NCBI GenBank assembly: GCA_009843915.1
Contig: VYCM01000037.1
Coordinates: forward strand, 1 to 64,000
Direction of reading: 5' to 3'
DNA length: 64,000 nucleotides
DNA from: Acidimicrobiaceae bacterium
Lineage (GTDB): Bacteria; Actinomycetota; Acidimicrobiia; Acidimicrobiales; Aldehydirespiratoraceae
Each line of letters starts with the position of its first letter. Within the stretch, counting starts at the first letter, position 1. Below the pieces are notes generated by a model. That model was not told the origin of the DNA. It did no database searches and saw only the letters and a program-made list of their open reading frames with translations. The translations under genes were made by a program, and so were the position numbers. This document shows positions 16,582 to 25,629 of this stretch, one piece after another.

Positions 16582-17055
16582 TCAGGCTCCGTCCGGCGCG
16601 ACGCGACGGCTGGCGGCCTGCTGCACCGCCGCGACCACGCCGTTGTAGCCGGTGCAGCGGCAGAAGTTCCCTGCCAGGGCTTGCCGGACTTCGTCATCGG
16701 AGAAGGTGTCGCACTCACCGGATTCGATGAGCTGATAGGCCCGCACAACCAGTCCGGGTGTGCAATAGCCGCATTGCAGCCCGCTCCAGTCGGCAAACGA
16801 TTCCCGGAGAGCCGAGGCGTCGGCGGCCAAGCCCTCGACGGTTCGCACCGGCTCGTCCACCTGAGCGGCCAGCACCAGGCACGAGGGCACGGCCCGCTCG
16901 CCGACCAGCACGGTGCACGCTCCGCAGTCGCCCCGGCTGCAGGCTTCCTTGGTCCCGGTCAGGCCGAGGTGGCCGCGCAGAATGTCCAGCAGCGTGGCCG
17001 CCGAGGTCGTGTCGGCAGTCGTTTGGGATCCGTTGACAACCAGGCGGACGAGCAC
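16582..17055 (-). CDS. 2Fe-2S subunit of the molybdenum hydroxylase
   Basis: The GTG at 17055 gives 157 aa, the usual size for this subunit; the longer ORF runs into the divergent gene. The N-terminal plant-ferredoxin-type cluster is 'EACSRGDCGACTVLV' with a fourth Cys in 'PSCLVL'. The C-terminal helical-bundle cluster is 'GLQCGYCTPGLVV' plus 'NFCRCTGYNGVV'. All eight cysteines are present. It passes electrons from the Mo centre to FAD in the fused subunit encoded 12 bp downstream. It diverges from the ADP-forming acyl-CoA synthetase gene across 91 bp. Confidence 0.92.
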   Translation of the reverse strand: MLVRLVVNGSQTTADTTSAATLLDILRGHLGLTGTKEACSRGDCGACTVLVGERAVPSCLVLAAQVDEPVRTVEGLAADASALRESFADWSGLQCGYCTPGLVVRAYQLIESGECDTFSDDEVRQALAGNFCRCTGYNGVVAAVQQAASRRVAPDGA

Positions 17056-17132
17056 GACCCGCGACTGTAGGGGGGCTGCTCCGGCCGGTGGAAGCCGGTC
17101 TCGCCGCGTCGGCTGTCGCCGGTGCGGCCCAC

Positions 17133-17138
17133 TAGCGT
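17133..17138 (+). promoter_or_regulatory. -10-like box, leaderless start of the acyl-CoA synthetase gene
   Basis: TAGCGT, eight bases, then the GTG at 17147. No Shine-Dalgarno sequence is present, so leaderless initiation is likely. Confidence 0.4.
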
Positions 17139-17146
17139 CCGCGCCG

Positions 17147-19288
17147 GTGGACGTCGAGGCGCTGCTGAACCCATCGTCTGTGGCGGTGGTCGGCGCGTCC
17201 GAGAACCCGTCGATCGGCCGCTCGGTGGTGGAGAACCTCCGACACATCGGATTCGGCGGGACCATCGCCCCCGTCAACCCCAAGTACGCCGAAGTGCTCG
17301 GCCTGGAATGCCGGCCGTCCCTAACGGACCTGGACATCAGTCCCGACGTGGTGGTGTTCTGCGTGGGAGCCCGCCGGGTGCTGGAGTCCTACCGGCTCCT
17401 GCCGGGCATCGGCGCCGCCGGGGCGGTCATCTTCGATGGCGGTTTCGCCGAGGCGGGGCCGAGCGGTAGAGAACTCCAAGCCGAGATAGCGGCCATCAGC
17501 CGCAGTGCAGGCATCGTCCTGTGCGGGCCCAACTGCATGGGATACCTCAATCCGGCAGGGGCCACAGCCGCCTATGCGCAACTCGTCCACGACCCGGGCC
17601 AGTTGCACGGGAACGTTGGTCTCGTGTCCCAGAGCGGCTCGGTGTGCATCGGGCTGATGAGCGACACCCGCCGGTTCGGGTTCTCCACCATCGTCTCGTC
17701 GGGCAACGAGGCAGTGGTGACCACCGCCGACTACATCGATCATCTCGTCGACGACCGGAGCACTGGCGTGATCGCAGTGTTCAGCGAGTACATCGCCGAC
17801 CCGGAGCACTTTGTGGCCGCCCTTGATCGGGCCGCGGCGGCCGGCAAGCCGGTGGTCGTTCTCAAAGCAGGGCGCACCCCCCGGTCTCAGCGGGCCGTCA
17901 CCAGCCACACTGGAGCGCTCTGCGGCTCCGCGCCCGTCTTCTCGGCGCTGCTACGGGCCCACCGGGCCATAGAGGTAAAGGGTCTCGACGAGCTGACCGA
18001 GGTCCTGGCCGCCTGCCAGGCCGCACACCTGCCGGCCGGTCACCGGGCATCGGTGGTGACGGCCTCGGGAGGACTGGTGGAACTCATGCTCGACACCGCG
18101 CCCACCGTCGGGATCGAACTGCCTCCGCTGTCTGCGGCGGACCGCAATGCGGTGGAGAGCTTCATGGGGCCCGTGCCGGGGGAGGGCAACCCGCTGGACG
18201 CGTGGGGCAGCGGCCATTTCGAGACCAACCTTCCCAAGGTGCTGGAGGTGGCCCGAGCCAGCGACGACATCGATGTGGTGGTGTTTCCCAATGACGCGTT
18301 CGACGGTCAGCCGATGGGAGGCCGGGACTTCGGCCGGGCCTACACGCCCTGGCTGGCCGCGTCGGCGGCTGCCAGCGACAAGCCGCACTACCAGCTCAAC
18401 ACCCGTCCCGGACTCATGCACCGCACCCAGGTGGAGCTGCTGGCTTCCGGCGGCGGCGCCACGCTGGGGGGACTGCGTCAGGGCCTGTCGGCCATCGCGC
18501 GGCTGGCAGACTTCTCGCTCTGGAGGCCCCGGCCTGCGCTGGACGGTACGCCCAGCCAGCACCGGGTGGCCGCGTTGCTGGCAGGCGGCGACCGGCCGGC
18601 CATCCACGAGTACGACTCCAAGCGGGTTCTGCGGGGCTACGGCGTGCCCGTCGCCTCCGAACAGATGGTGACGAGCGTGGCCGAAGCCCGGAGAGCTGCG
18701 GCTGAGGTGGGGTTCCCCGTCGTATTGAAGGCGTTGGCGGACCGTGCCGCCCACAAGTGGGACCTCGGTCTGGTCAAGCTTGGGATCGTCGACTCCGAGT
18801 CCTTGGAGCAGGCCTGGGACGACCTGGCCGCCAGCGTCCAGGAGCAAGGTCTTGACACCGTCGGCATGCTGGTTCAGGAGATGGTCGCCGGTGGTGTCGA
18901 GGTGCTCGTCGGGGTGAGCCGGGACGCGGACTTCGGCTTAGCGCTGGCCCTCGGCCCCGGCGGCATCGCCGCTGACCTGTCCGAACCGGACGAGGTGGCC
19001 CGGCGTGTCCTTCCCCTCGGCGTCGGGGACGCGGCCGACATGGTCACGGAGTCGTCGCGGCTGCGCCGGATGCTCTCGGGGTTCAGAGGGCAGCCGCCAG
19101 CCGACGTCGACGCTCTCGTCGGGTGCATCGAGGCGCTGGCCGGCTTCGCCTGGGCCGAACGGGAACAGCTGGCCGAGGTCGACCTGAATCCGGTGGTTGT
19201 GCTATCCGACGGGCGGGGTTGCGCGGTGGTCGACGCCCTGATCGTGCCCAGATCTGCAGAACCCGAGGAGGAGAGCCATGGCCGCTGA
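17147..19288 (+). CDS. ADP-forming acyl-CoA synthetase (fused alpha-beta)
   Basis: This 713-aa protein has, in order, a CoA-binding Rossmann domain (residues 1-130, 'VAVVGASENPSIGRSVVENL'), succinyl-CoA-synthetase-like domains (about 140-450, 'GLVSQSGSVCIGLMSD', 'TSHTGALCGSAPV') and a C-terminal ATP-grasp domain (about 490-705, 'VGFPVVLKALADRAAHKWD'). The GTG start with a leaderless-type promoter is preferred over the track's upstream start, which lies in the divergent gene. Family members interconvert acyl-CoA, ADP and phosphate with acid, CoA and ATP, or activate carnitine-like and aromatic acids. The enoyl-CoA hydratase downstream overlaps by 11 nt, so the product probably enters beta-oxidation-like steps. 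Confidence 0.87.
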   Translation: MDVEALLNPSSVAVVGASENPSIGRSVVENLRHIGFGGTIAPVNPKYAEVLGLECRPSLTDLDISPDVVVFCVGARRVLESYRLLPGIGAAGAVIFDGGFAEAGPSGRELQAEIAAISRSAGIVLCGPNCMGYLNPAGATAAYAQLVHDPGQLHGNVGLVSQSGSVCIGLMSDTRRFGFSTIVSSGNEAVVTTADYIDHLVDDRSTGVIAVFSEYIADPEHFVAALDRAAAAGKPVVVLKAGRTPRSQRAVTSHTGALCGSAPVFSALLRAHRAIEVKGLDELTEVLAACQAAHLPAGHRASVVTASGGLVELMLDTAPTVGIELPPLSAADRNAVESFMGPVPGEGNPLDAWGSGHFETNLPKVLEVARASDDIDVVVFPNDAFDGQPMGGRDFGRAYTPWLAASAAASDKPHYQLNTRPGLMHRTQVELLASGGGATLGGLRQGLSAIARLADFSLWRPRPALDGTPSQHRVAALLAGGDRPAIHEYDSKRVLRGYGVPVASEQMVTSVAEARRAAAEVGFPVVLKALADRAAHKWDLGLVKLGIVDSESLEQAWDDLAASVQEQGLDTVGMLVQEMVAGGVEVLVGVSRDADFGLALALGPGGIAADLSEPDEVARRVLPLGVGDAADMVTESSRLRRMLSGFRGQPPADVDALVGCIEALAGFAWAEREQLAEVDLNPVVVLSDGRGCAVVDALIVPRSAEPEEESHGR

Positions 19289-20138
19289 CCCAGAAGGATC
19301 CGAGAGTCGGAAGGCGCCCTCCGAGCTGGTTCTCTATGAAACCGACGGTCCGGTGGGAATCATCACCGTCAACCGGCCCGACAAGCTCAATGCGATCAGC
19401 CCCCGGCTGATGCACACCTGGTGGGACGCGCTGCGGACTGCGGAAACCGACGAGTCGACCGGCGTCGTCGTGCTGCGATCGGAGGGCCGCAGCTTCTGTG
19501 TGGGGTTCGACATCTCCGGGGCGGAGCCGGAGCCGGGCCAGAGGGTCTATGGCCATGACGCCCTGTCGAGGCACGCCATGCTGGCCGAGGGGCTCGAGTT
19601 CATGCTGGCCCACTGGTACCTGCGAAAGCCGGTTATCGCGTCGGTCCAGGGCCATGCAGTGGGCGGGGGATGTGAGATCGCTCTGTTGTGCGACATCACC
19701 ATTGCGGCTGCCGACGCAGTGTTCGGGGAGCCTGAGGTCCGTTTCTCCGACCCCGGCCCCGGGCTAATCATGCCTTGGATCATCGGCTACAAGCGGGCCC
19801 GGGAGCTCCACTACCTGGGTGACTTGATCGATGCACCCACCGCGCTGGAGCTGGGCATGGTCAACCGGGTCGTCCCCACCGAGGAGTTGCGCACCGAGAC
19901 CCTCGCCTACGCGCATCGCATGGCGCTGATCGCCCCCGAGGCTCTGGCCGCGGCCAAGCTGGGCATCAACCGGGGCGCTGATGCCGCCGGGTTCCGATCG
20001 GCCATCCACGCGGGGCTCGACGTGGTGGCCCCGGTCTACGCGGCGGAGACCGGCGTCGGCAAGGAGTTCCGGGATCGGGCCGCCCGCGACGGCCTGAAGG
20101 CCGCGCTGGCCTGGCGCCGCGCCCAGTTCGACGACTAG
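19278..20138 (+). CDS. enoyl-CoA hydratase/isomerase family protein
   Basis: This 286-aa crotonase-fold enzyme has the oxyanion-hole stretches 'RSFCVGFDISGAE' and 'GHAVGGGCEIALLCDITIAA'. Both catalytic glutamates of classical hydratases are present: one in 'GGGCEIA' and one in 'FGEPEVRFSD'. The gene overlaps the acyl-CoA synthetase by 11 nt and probably acts on its product, adding water to a 2,3-double bond or isomerising or hydrolysing a related thioester. It ends 30 bp from the convergent Rieske oxygenase gene, with no obvious terminator between. Confidence 0.88.
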   Translation: MAADPEGSESRKAPSELVLYETDGPVGIITVNRPDKLNAISPRLMHTWWDALRTAETDESTGVVVLRSEGRSFCVGFDISGAEPEPGQRVYGHDALSRHAMLAEGLEFMLAHWYLRKPVIASVQGHAVGGGCEIALLCDITIAAADAVFGEPEVRFSDPGPGLIMPWIIGYKRARELHYLGDLIDAPTALELGMVNRVVPTEELRTETLAYAHRMALIAPEALAAAKLGINRGADAAGFRSAIHAGLDVVAPVYAAETGVGKEFRDRAARDGLKAALAWRRAQFDD

Positions 20139-20168
20139 AGGTGGCGCCCGAACGGCAAGCAGCCTGGT

Positions 20169-21413
20169 TCAGCCGTGTGAAGTCGCGGCCTCCTCGGCGA
20201 CCCGGTAGCGCTCGATGAGCCACTGCGCGAGCTGGGCGCGGAAGAAGTCCTGCTGGCTCAACGGCCCCTGGGGCGCGAAACGCGAGGCCATGCCGCGCTG
20301 GCTGGCCACTGCCACCGGCATGTCCTGATCGTAGAAGAGCTCGATGCCTCGGGTGTGCTGCTCGAGGAGCTGGTTGAAGAGCTTCAGCTTGGTGGTCGAC
20401 TCGGGGAACAGGAAGCCGGACGTCATGATGGACGAGCCCGCTCCGGCAGGCTGCACCGCCAGCCAGTGGACCGAGTCGCTGTGGCAGCCGATCAGCAGGC
20501 TGGGGGCCACGTACAGGTACACGACGTTCCAGCGGTCGTCCTCGCTGAGGGTCGCGATGGGCGGGAACAGCGCCGACTGGGTGGGATTCATGCCGCGGTC
20601 CTTGAAGCCGGTCCGACCCCTGCCGCCGATGCCGATCGAGCCCGGCTCCAACGGCGGGAACGTGCCGGCCAGCAGGGTCTCGTTGCTGGTGTCGGCCTCG
20701 GTGAAGTCGTAGAGGGAGGCGTGCAGCCGCAGCGAGTGGTATGCGTCCATGAAGTTCTCGGCGAAGACCTTCCAGTTGAACGGCATCGGAAGCATCTCGG
20801 GCTCGGTAGTGGCCATCTCCTCGATGCAGTAGTTGGCGAGCATCTCGTCGAACGCGTGCAGCCTCGGGCCCAGCGGCAGGGGATCCTCGGCGAAGGAGCA
20901 GAAGACGAAGCCCTGCCATTCCTCCACGGCTAGCTGGGGCAGAGAGATCTCCGAGCGCACGAAGCCGGGACGCTGATGCATCTCCGGCGCGCCGATGAGA
21001 CGACCGTCGAGGTCGTAGGTCCACCAGTGGTAGGGGCAGCGGAAGTTCCGGGTGGAGCCGCTGCACTCCGGCGGCGGATCGAACCACTCGTCCTTGGGCC
21101 GCTCGGCTGGAGCGGTGATGCACATGGCACGGTGCTGGCAGATCGAGGACATGACGTTGATCCGGCCGTCGCGGTTGCGAACCACGACGACCGGCTCGGT
21201 GCCCAGCAGCGTGGCGGTGAAGTAGTCGCCGGGCTCGGGTATCTGGCTGGAGCGGCCCACGCACAGCCATTCGGTGTCGAACACAGCAGCCTTCTCGAAG
21301 GCATAGAAGTCGGCGTCGGTGTAGCAGGCCGGCGGAAGGCCGACCGCGGTGTGCACCGGGCGGGCAGCCGGCTCCATCTCCTCCAGTGGGATCGGGCTGC
21401 GGATCGGTTCCAT
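20169..21413 (-). CDS. Rieske non-heme iron oxygenase, alpha subunit (first copy)
   Basis: This 414-aa oxygenase has an N-terminal Rieske domain ('SICQHRAM' and 'RCPYHWWTYDLDG') and a C-terminal catalytic domain with the iron-binding 'ENFMDAYHSLRLHASL'. The gap between the two Rieske half-motifs is 31 residues, against 16 in the second Rieske protein of this window, so it carries an acidic, Pro-rich insertion. Overall it resembles ring-hydroxylating and quaternary-amine-demethylating oxygenases. A dedicated reductase is not adjacent. GGAGG precedes the ATG. It diverges from the BMP transporter operon. Confidence 0.88.
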   Translation of the reverse strand: MEPIRSPIPLEEMEPAARPVHTAVGLPPACYTDADFYAFEKAAVFDTEWLCVGRSSQIPEPGDYFTATLLGTEPVVVVRNRDGRINVMSSICQHRAMCITAPAERPKDEWFDPPPECSGSTRNFRCPYHWWTYDLDGRLIGAPEMHQRPGFVRSEISLPQLAVEEWQGFVFCSFAEDPLPLGPRLHAFDEMLANYCIEEMATTEPEMLPMPFNWKVFAENFMDAYHSLRLHASLYDFTEADTSNETLLAGTFPPLEPGSIGIGGRGRTGFKDRGMNPTQSALFPPIATLSEDDRWNVVYLYVAPSLLIGCHSDSVHWLAVQPAGAGSSIMTSGFLFPESTTKLKLFNQLLEQHTRGIELFYDQDMPVAVASQRGMASRFAPQGPLSQQDFFRAQLAQWLIERYRVAEEAATSHG

Positions 21414-21512
21414 TCCGGTTACCTCCAGTCTCCGACATCGAGAAAGTACCCGCCGGCCCGGTGAGACAGTAAAGATGGGCTAGTGGTAACGTCCGCCCGT
21501 CGATGGGTCTGA

Positions 21513-21523
21513 TTGTCAGACAA
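21513..21523. promoter_or_regulatory. palindromic operator-like site TTGTCAGACAA
   Basis: A perfect 11-bp palindrome lies in the 145-bp region between the Rieske gene and the BMP-transporter operon, inside a wider GTCTGA-TTG-TCAGAC inverted repeat starting at 21507. It fits the TNGTNNNACNA pattern bound by FadR-type GntR regulators. No GntR gene is in the window. Confidence 0.45.
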
Positions 21524-21558
21524 CGGCACGAACCGCGGTTCCACACACTGGAGGAAAC

Positions 21559-22848
21559 ATGAAACGACACACGATTTTCTGGATCGCAGCCGTGACGGCG
21601 GTGTTCGGGCTGCTTGCCGCGTCCTGCGGCGGCGATGACGACGCCGCAGAAGACACGAGCGCGGTGACCGAGACCGCCCCTGCCCCAGAGGCCGAGGCGC
21701 CTACGGCCGCTGACGAAGACGAGCCCATGGCCGAAGAGGAGCCCATGGCCGAAGAAGAGCCCATGGCTGAAGAAGAGGCGATGACTGATGAAGAGGCGAT
21801 AACCGAGGCCATCGAGGAGACCGATATAACCGACATCGCGACCCTTGACATGGACACCAACGGTGACGGCAAGGTGATCCTCGGCGTGGCAGCGGCCGGC
21901 CCCCGTGACGACGGCGCCTACTACCAGGCCCTGGTAGACGCAGCCGAGGACATCTCGGCGGCGCAGGGCTGGGAGCCGCCGATCGTGGTCGACAACATCG
22001 AGCCGGCGGTGGCCGCCACCGAGTTGGAGAATCTGGCCGCGCAGGGCGTCGACATCATCGCGGTCGGAGCGGGCGAGATTTCCGATCCGCTGCCCGACCT
22101 GGTGGCGCAGTACCCCGACATCTTCTGGTACTGCAACTGCGGCACCGGGTTCCCGCAGATGGACGGGGTGGCTCTGAGCACCAACGACGGCGCCGAGATC
22201 GAGTATGTCGTCGGCGTGGCCGCCGGCCTGCTCCTCCAGGAGCACGGTGGCGACACCGCCTACATGATCGGCTGCTGCGACCTGGGCTTCGAGGTCGAGA
22301 CCGAGCTGGCGATGCGTCTGGGCCTCAAGGCGGTGGATCCCAGCTTCGACGTGGTCTACACGCCGACGGGCAACTTCCCCTTCGACTTCGACAACGTGGC
22401 CGGAGCCACCGAGGCGTTCAACGTCGCCCTAGACGCCGGGATGGACCTCGTCTACCCGTACCTGGGCGGGGCCCACGAGCCCCTGGTCCAGTTGGCCAAC
22501 GAGCATGGCATCCCGGTGACGAGCGCGGGTGCCTCCGACGTGTGCTCCCGGACCGATCTGCACTGGGACATGGCTGCACTGTTCGACGGCGGCGACTTCG
22601 CCCGGGCCGTGTTCCCGCTCATCGTGTCCGGAGCGTTCGTCGAGGGCGACATCTACAAGTTCGCGGTCGGCCGCGACGCGGAGGTCGGCGCGCTGATCTG
22701 CGATCCCACGCCGGAGCAGAAGCAGTTGCTGGACCAGGCCCACGCCGATGTCTGGAACGGCTTCTGCCTGGCCGAGTTCGACGCCATCAGGGCGATCGCC
22801 TACGGCGGCGTCGAGATGGAGGCCCCGCTGGCCTGCTCGGACGCCTGA
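21559..22848 (+). CDS. BMP-family ABC transporter substrate-binding lipoprotein
   Basis: This 429-aa secreted lipoprotein has a basic N-terminus, a hydrophobic core and the lipobox 'LLAASC', followed by an acidic linker of repeated EPMAEE units (about residues 54-80). The rest is a type I periplasmic-binding fold of the basic membrane protein (Bmp/Med) class: 'GAYYQALVDAAEDISAAQGW', 'LENLAAQGVDIIAVG' and 'DNVAGATEAFNVALDAGMDL'. Family members bind nucleosides, purines or other small amphiphiles. AGGAGG-like GGAGGAAAC precedes the ATG. The ATPase and two permease genes follow directly and complete the importer. Confidence 0.9.
   Translation: MKRHTIFWIAAVTAVFGLLAASCGGDDDAAEDTSAVTETAPAPEAEAPTAADEDEPMAEEEPMAEEEPMAEEEAMTDEEAITEAIEETDITDIATLDMDTNGDGKVILGVAAAGPRDDGAYYQALVDAAEDISAAQGWEPPIVVDNIEPAVAATELENLAAQGVDIIAVGAGEISDPLPDLVAQYPDIFWYCNCGTGFPQMDGVALSTNDGAEIEYVVGVAAGLLLQEHGGDTAYMIGCCDLGFEVETELAMRLGLKAVDPSFDVVYTPTGNFPFDFDNVAGATEAFNVALDAGMDLVYPYLGGAHEPLVQLANEHGIPVTSAGASDVCSRTDLHWDMAALFDGGDFARAVFPLIVSGAFVEGDIYKFAVGRDAEVGALICDPTPEQKQLLDQAHADVWNGFCLAEFDAIRAIAYGGVEMEAPLACSDA
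21721..21792 (+). repeat. 18-bp in-frame tandem repeat in the BMP lipoprotein gene
   Basis: Three nearly identical 18-bp units (GAGCCCATGGCCGAAGAA) and a diverged fourth encode EPMAEE-EPMAEE-EPMAEE-EAMTDE. They form an acidic spacer between the lipid anchor and the binding domain and could vary in copy number between strains. Confidence 0.8.
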
Positions 22849-22886
22849 TTGCTCCTTAAGGGCAGCCACACCCGCGAGGCCTCCAT

Positions 22887-24482
22887 ATGGCTGATCAACG
22901 GACGGCGGGAACGGAGGTTCCCGCCGTCCGCCTCGCCTCGATCTCCAAGTCGTTCGGCGCCATCGTGGCCTGCGACCACGTTGACCTGACTCTTTATCGC
23001 GGGCGGATACACGGCATCCTCGGAGAGAACGGCGCGGGCAAGTCCACGCTCATGAAGGTGCTCATAGGACTGGTGCTTCCCGACGGCGGCACCATCGAGG
23101 TAGACGGCGAGCGCTGCCAGATACGGGATCCCCACGACGCCGCGACCCGCGGCATCGGCATGGTCCACCAGCACTTCAGCCTGGTGGAGCCGCTCACGGT
23201 GTGGGAGAACGTGATGCTGGGCGACACCGGCCGGTTCGACGCGGGCGCGGCCCGCCAACGGGTGGCTGAGATCAGCGAGCGCTACGGCCTGGGGGTGGAC
23301 CCCGATGCCAAACTCGGTGATCTCTCAGCCGGGGTCCGCCAGCGCGTCGAGATCATCAAGTGCCTGCGCCGCGACCCGAGCATCCTGATCTTCGACGAGC
23401 CGACCTCAGTGCTCACGCCGGGCGAGTCCGAGCGGCTGTTCGATGTGCTGCGCCTGGCGGTACGGGAGGAGAACCGAGCTGTGGCTCTGGTGAGCCACAA
23501 GCTCGACGAGATCCTCCACGCCACCGACGAGGTGACCATCATGCGGGCCGGGTCCGTGGTGCAGCGGATGGAGACCTCCGAAGCGGATGCCCCGCTGCTG
23601 GCCAGAGCCATGGTCGGACGGGAGGTGTCGCTTCGCTCCGAGGCATCGGCTCTCGGCCTGATAGAGACGGTCGCGGCCGGCGCGGGAGACGGCGAGGCCT
23701 CTCGGGACGGTGACTCCCGGATCCGAGTGCCCGCACTCCGCCTTCGCGACGTCGTGGCCCGGGGTCCCGACGGCCGGGTCTCCCTCGACGGCCTGAGCGT
23801 CGACGTGTTCGACTCCGAGATCGTCGGAGTGGCCGGGGTGGAGGGCAACGGCCAGGCCGCGCTGACCGACCTGCTGTCGAGCCTCCTGGACGCTGACGCG
23901 GGCACCGTCGAGGTGGACGGCGTCAAGGTGGAGCCGGGAAAGCCCGGCGCCATGTCCGACGCGGGGGTGGCCGTCATCCCCGAGGACCGCCATTCCTCCG
24001 GCTGCGTGCTCGACATGACCGTGGCCGAGAACCTGTTCCTGGTGGACATCGAGCGGATCGCCAAGCGCGGGATCTACGACCCGGCGGTGATGCGGCGGGA
24101 CGCGGCCCGACTCATCGACGACTTCGACATCCACACCGCCGGTCCCGACGCCCCGTTCTGGTCGCTCTCGGGCGGCAACCAGCAGCGAGTGGTACTGGCC
24201 CGGGAGCTGAGCTACTCGCCCAAGGTGCTGGTCGCGTCCCAGCCCACCCGGGGCCTCGACGTCGGTGCCATCGAGTGGATGACCGACCGCCTCCGCCAGG
24301 TGGCCGACAGCGGCGTGGCGGTGATGCTCATCTCGAACGAGCTGGAGGAGATCCTGCAGTTGTCGGACCGCGTTGTCGTGCTGTTCCGGGGCCGCATCAT
24401 CGGCGAGATGGGCCGAGCCGACGTGGACCTCGAGGAGCTTGGCCTCCTGCTGGGCGGCGCCGACACTGAGGCGGCTGCCTAG
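22887..24482 (+). CDS. ABC transporter ATP-binding protein, duplicated nucleotide-binding domains (BMP importer)
   Basis: This 531-aa protein holds two ABC domains. The first has Walker A 'GENGAGKSTLMK', signature 'LSAGVRQRVEI' and Walker B 'ILIFDEPTSVL'. The second has a degenerate P-loop 'GVEGNGQAAL' and signature 'LSGGNQQRVVLAREL', with the Walker B position reading 'VLVASQPTRGLD' (no acidic Asp-Glu). Only the first site therefore looks catalytic, which is usual in the sugar/nucleoside (RbsA/BMP) group. It lies between the binding-protein and permease genes and energises the importer on the cytosolic face. Confidence 0.92.
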   Translation: MADQRTAGTEVPAVRLASISKSFGAIVACDHVDLTLYRGRIHGILGENGAGKSTLMKVLIGLVLPDGGTIEVDGERCQIRDPHDAATRGIGMVHQHFSLVEPLTVWENVMLGDTGRFDAGAARQRVAEISERYGLGVDPDAKLGDLSAGVRQRVEIIKCLRRDPSILIFDEPTSVLTPGESERLFDVLRLAVREENRAVALVSHKLDEILHATDEVTIMRAGSVVQRMETSEADAPLLARAMVGREVSLRSEASALGLIETVAAGAGDGEASRDGDSRIRVPALRLRDVVARGPDGRVSLDGLSVDVFDSEIVGVAGVEGNGQAALTDLLSSLLDADAGTVEVDGVKVEPGKPGAMSDAGVAVIPEDRHSSGCVLDMTVAENLFLVDIERIAKRGIYDPAVMRRDAARLIDDFDIHTAGPDAPFWSLSGGNQQRVVLARELSYSPKVLVASQPTRGLDVGAIEWMTDRLRQVADSGVAVMLISNELEEILQLSDRVVVLFRGRIIGEMGRADVDLEELGLLLGGADTEAAA

Positions 24483-24489
24483 TTCTGGC

Positions 24490-25626
24490 ATGAGTGACCA
24501 GCAAGCACAGTTGGCCGCCGAGGGGTCTGGGTCCGCGCCCTCGCAGCTGCGCGAGGCGGGCGTGGCGGCGGCGATGTACCTCGCCTGCATCATCGTTGCC
24601 CTGTTCGCGTCGGCTCTGATCGTGTGGGCTACCGGCGGGTCCTGGCAGGCCGTCTTCTCGGCCCTGCTGGACGGCAGCCTGCGGGCCCCGGGGCGGTGGG
24701 GCGAGACCATCGGCATCGCCATCCCGCTGGTGGTCGTGGCTCTGGGGACCGCCATCAACGGCCGGGCCGGTGTGGTCAACATCGGCCAGGAGGGCCAGGT
24801 GATGATGGGCACCGCCTTCGCCGCGTATGTCGGCGTGAACATGGGCGGTCCCGGACCGATCGTGGTGGTCTGCCTGCTCATCGTGGGTGCTCTCGCCGGG
24901 GCCATGTGGGCGGGCATCGCCAGCTGGCTCCTGTACTGGCGGCGGGTGCCCGAGGTGCTCACCACCTTGCTGCTGATCACGGTGGCCTCGCAGGCGACCG
25001 GCTACGCGCTGAAGGTCGACTGGCTGCTGCTGGCCCCCTTCCGGGCGGATCGATCGGTGCGCAACCAGGTGAGCGAGCAGCTCGCTGCCGACACCCGGCT
25101 GCCCCGCATCGACATCTTTGGCAATGACTTCCCGATCAGCTCCATCGCGGTGGTGCTGATGGCCGTGATCGTATTCCTGCTCTTCAAGCGCAGCGTGTGG
25201 GGCTTCCGCATGAGGATGCTGGGCCGCAACGCCCGCACCGCGCAGCGAGCTGGCGTGTCCACCGTCAAGTACGGGACCACGGCCATGCTCATTTCCGGCG
25301 CCTGCGCGGGCCTGGCCGGGGCGTTGATGCTCTCCGGCGGCGACTTCGGCAACTACCGGTTCACGCCGGGCTTCGCCAACAACATCGGGTGGGAGGGGCT
25401 GCTGGTGGCCCTGGTGGCCCGTTCGCACCCCGTCGGCATCGTGGTGGTGGCCTTCAGCTTCGCCGGACTGCGAGCCGGCTCCGGTTTCCTGGCCGCCACC
25501 GGAGTGGAGCGCGAGATCTCCCAGGTGGTGCTGGCCCTGCTGGTGCTGGCCCTGCTCGTGCCTCCGGCCATCCTCTTCATCAGGGAGCGCCGCCGGGCGC
25601 TGGCCGCGACCAGGGACAGGACCTGA
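24490..25626 (+). CDS. ABC transporter permease 1 (BMP importer)
   Basis: The ATG at 24490 (7 bp after the ATPase stop) is chosen over the track start inside the ATPase gene. The 378-aa product has about ten hydrophobic helices and the BPD_transp_2 signature regions 'INGRAGVVNIGQEGQVMMG' and 'GRNARTAQRAGVSTVKYG', the latter being the EAA-like loop that docks on the ATPase. It forms a heterodimeric inner-membrane channel with the next gene product and is typical of nucleoside or BMP-class importers. Confidence 0.9.
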   Translation: MSDQQAQLAAEGSGSAPSQLREAGVAAAMYLACIIVALFASALIVWATGGSWQAVFSALLDGSLRAPGRWGETIGIAIPLVVVALGTAINGRAGVVNIGQEGQVMMGTAFAAYVGVNMGGPGPIVVVCLLIVGALAGAMWAGIASWLLYWRRVPEVLTTLLLITVASQATGYALKVDWLLLAPFRADRSVRNQVSEQLAADTRLPRIDIFGNDFPISSIAVVLMAVIVFLLFKRSVWGFRMRMLGRNARTAQRAGVSTVKYGTTAMLISGACAGLAGALMLSGGDFGNYRFTPGFANNIGWEGLLVALVARSHPVGIVVVAFSFAGLRAGSGFLAATGVEREISQVVLALLVLALLVPPAILFIRERRRALAATRDRT

Positions 25627-25629
25627 GCC

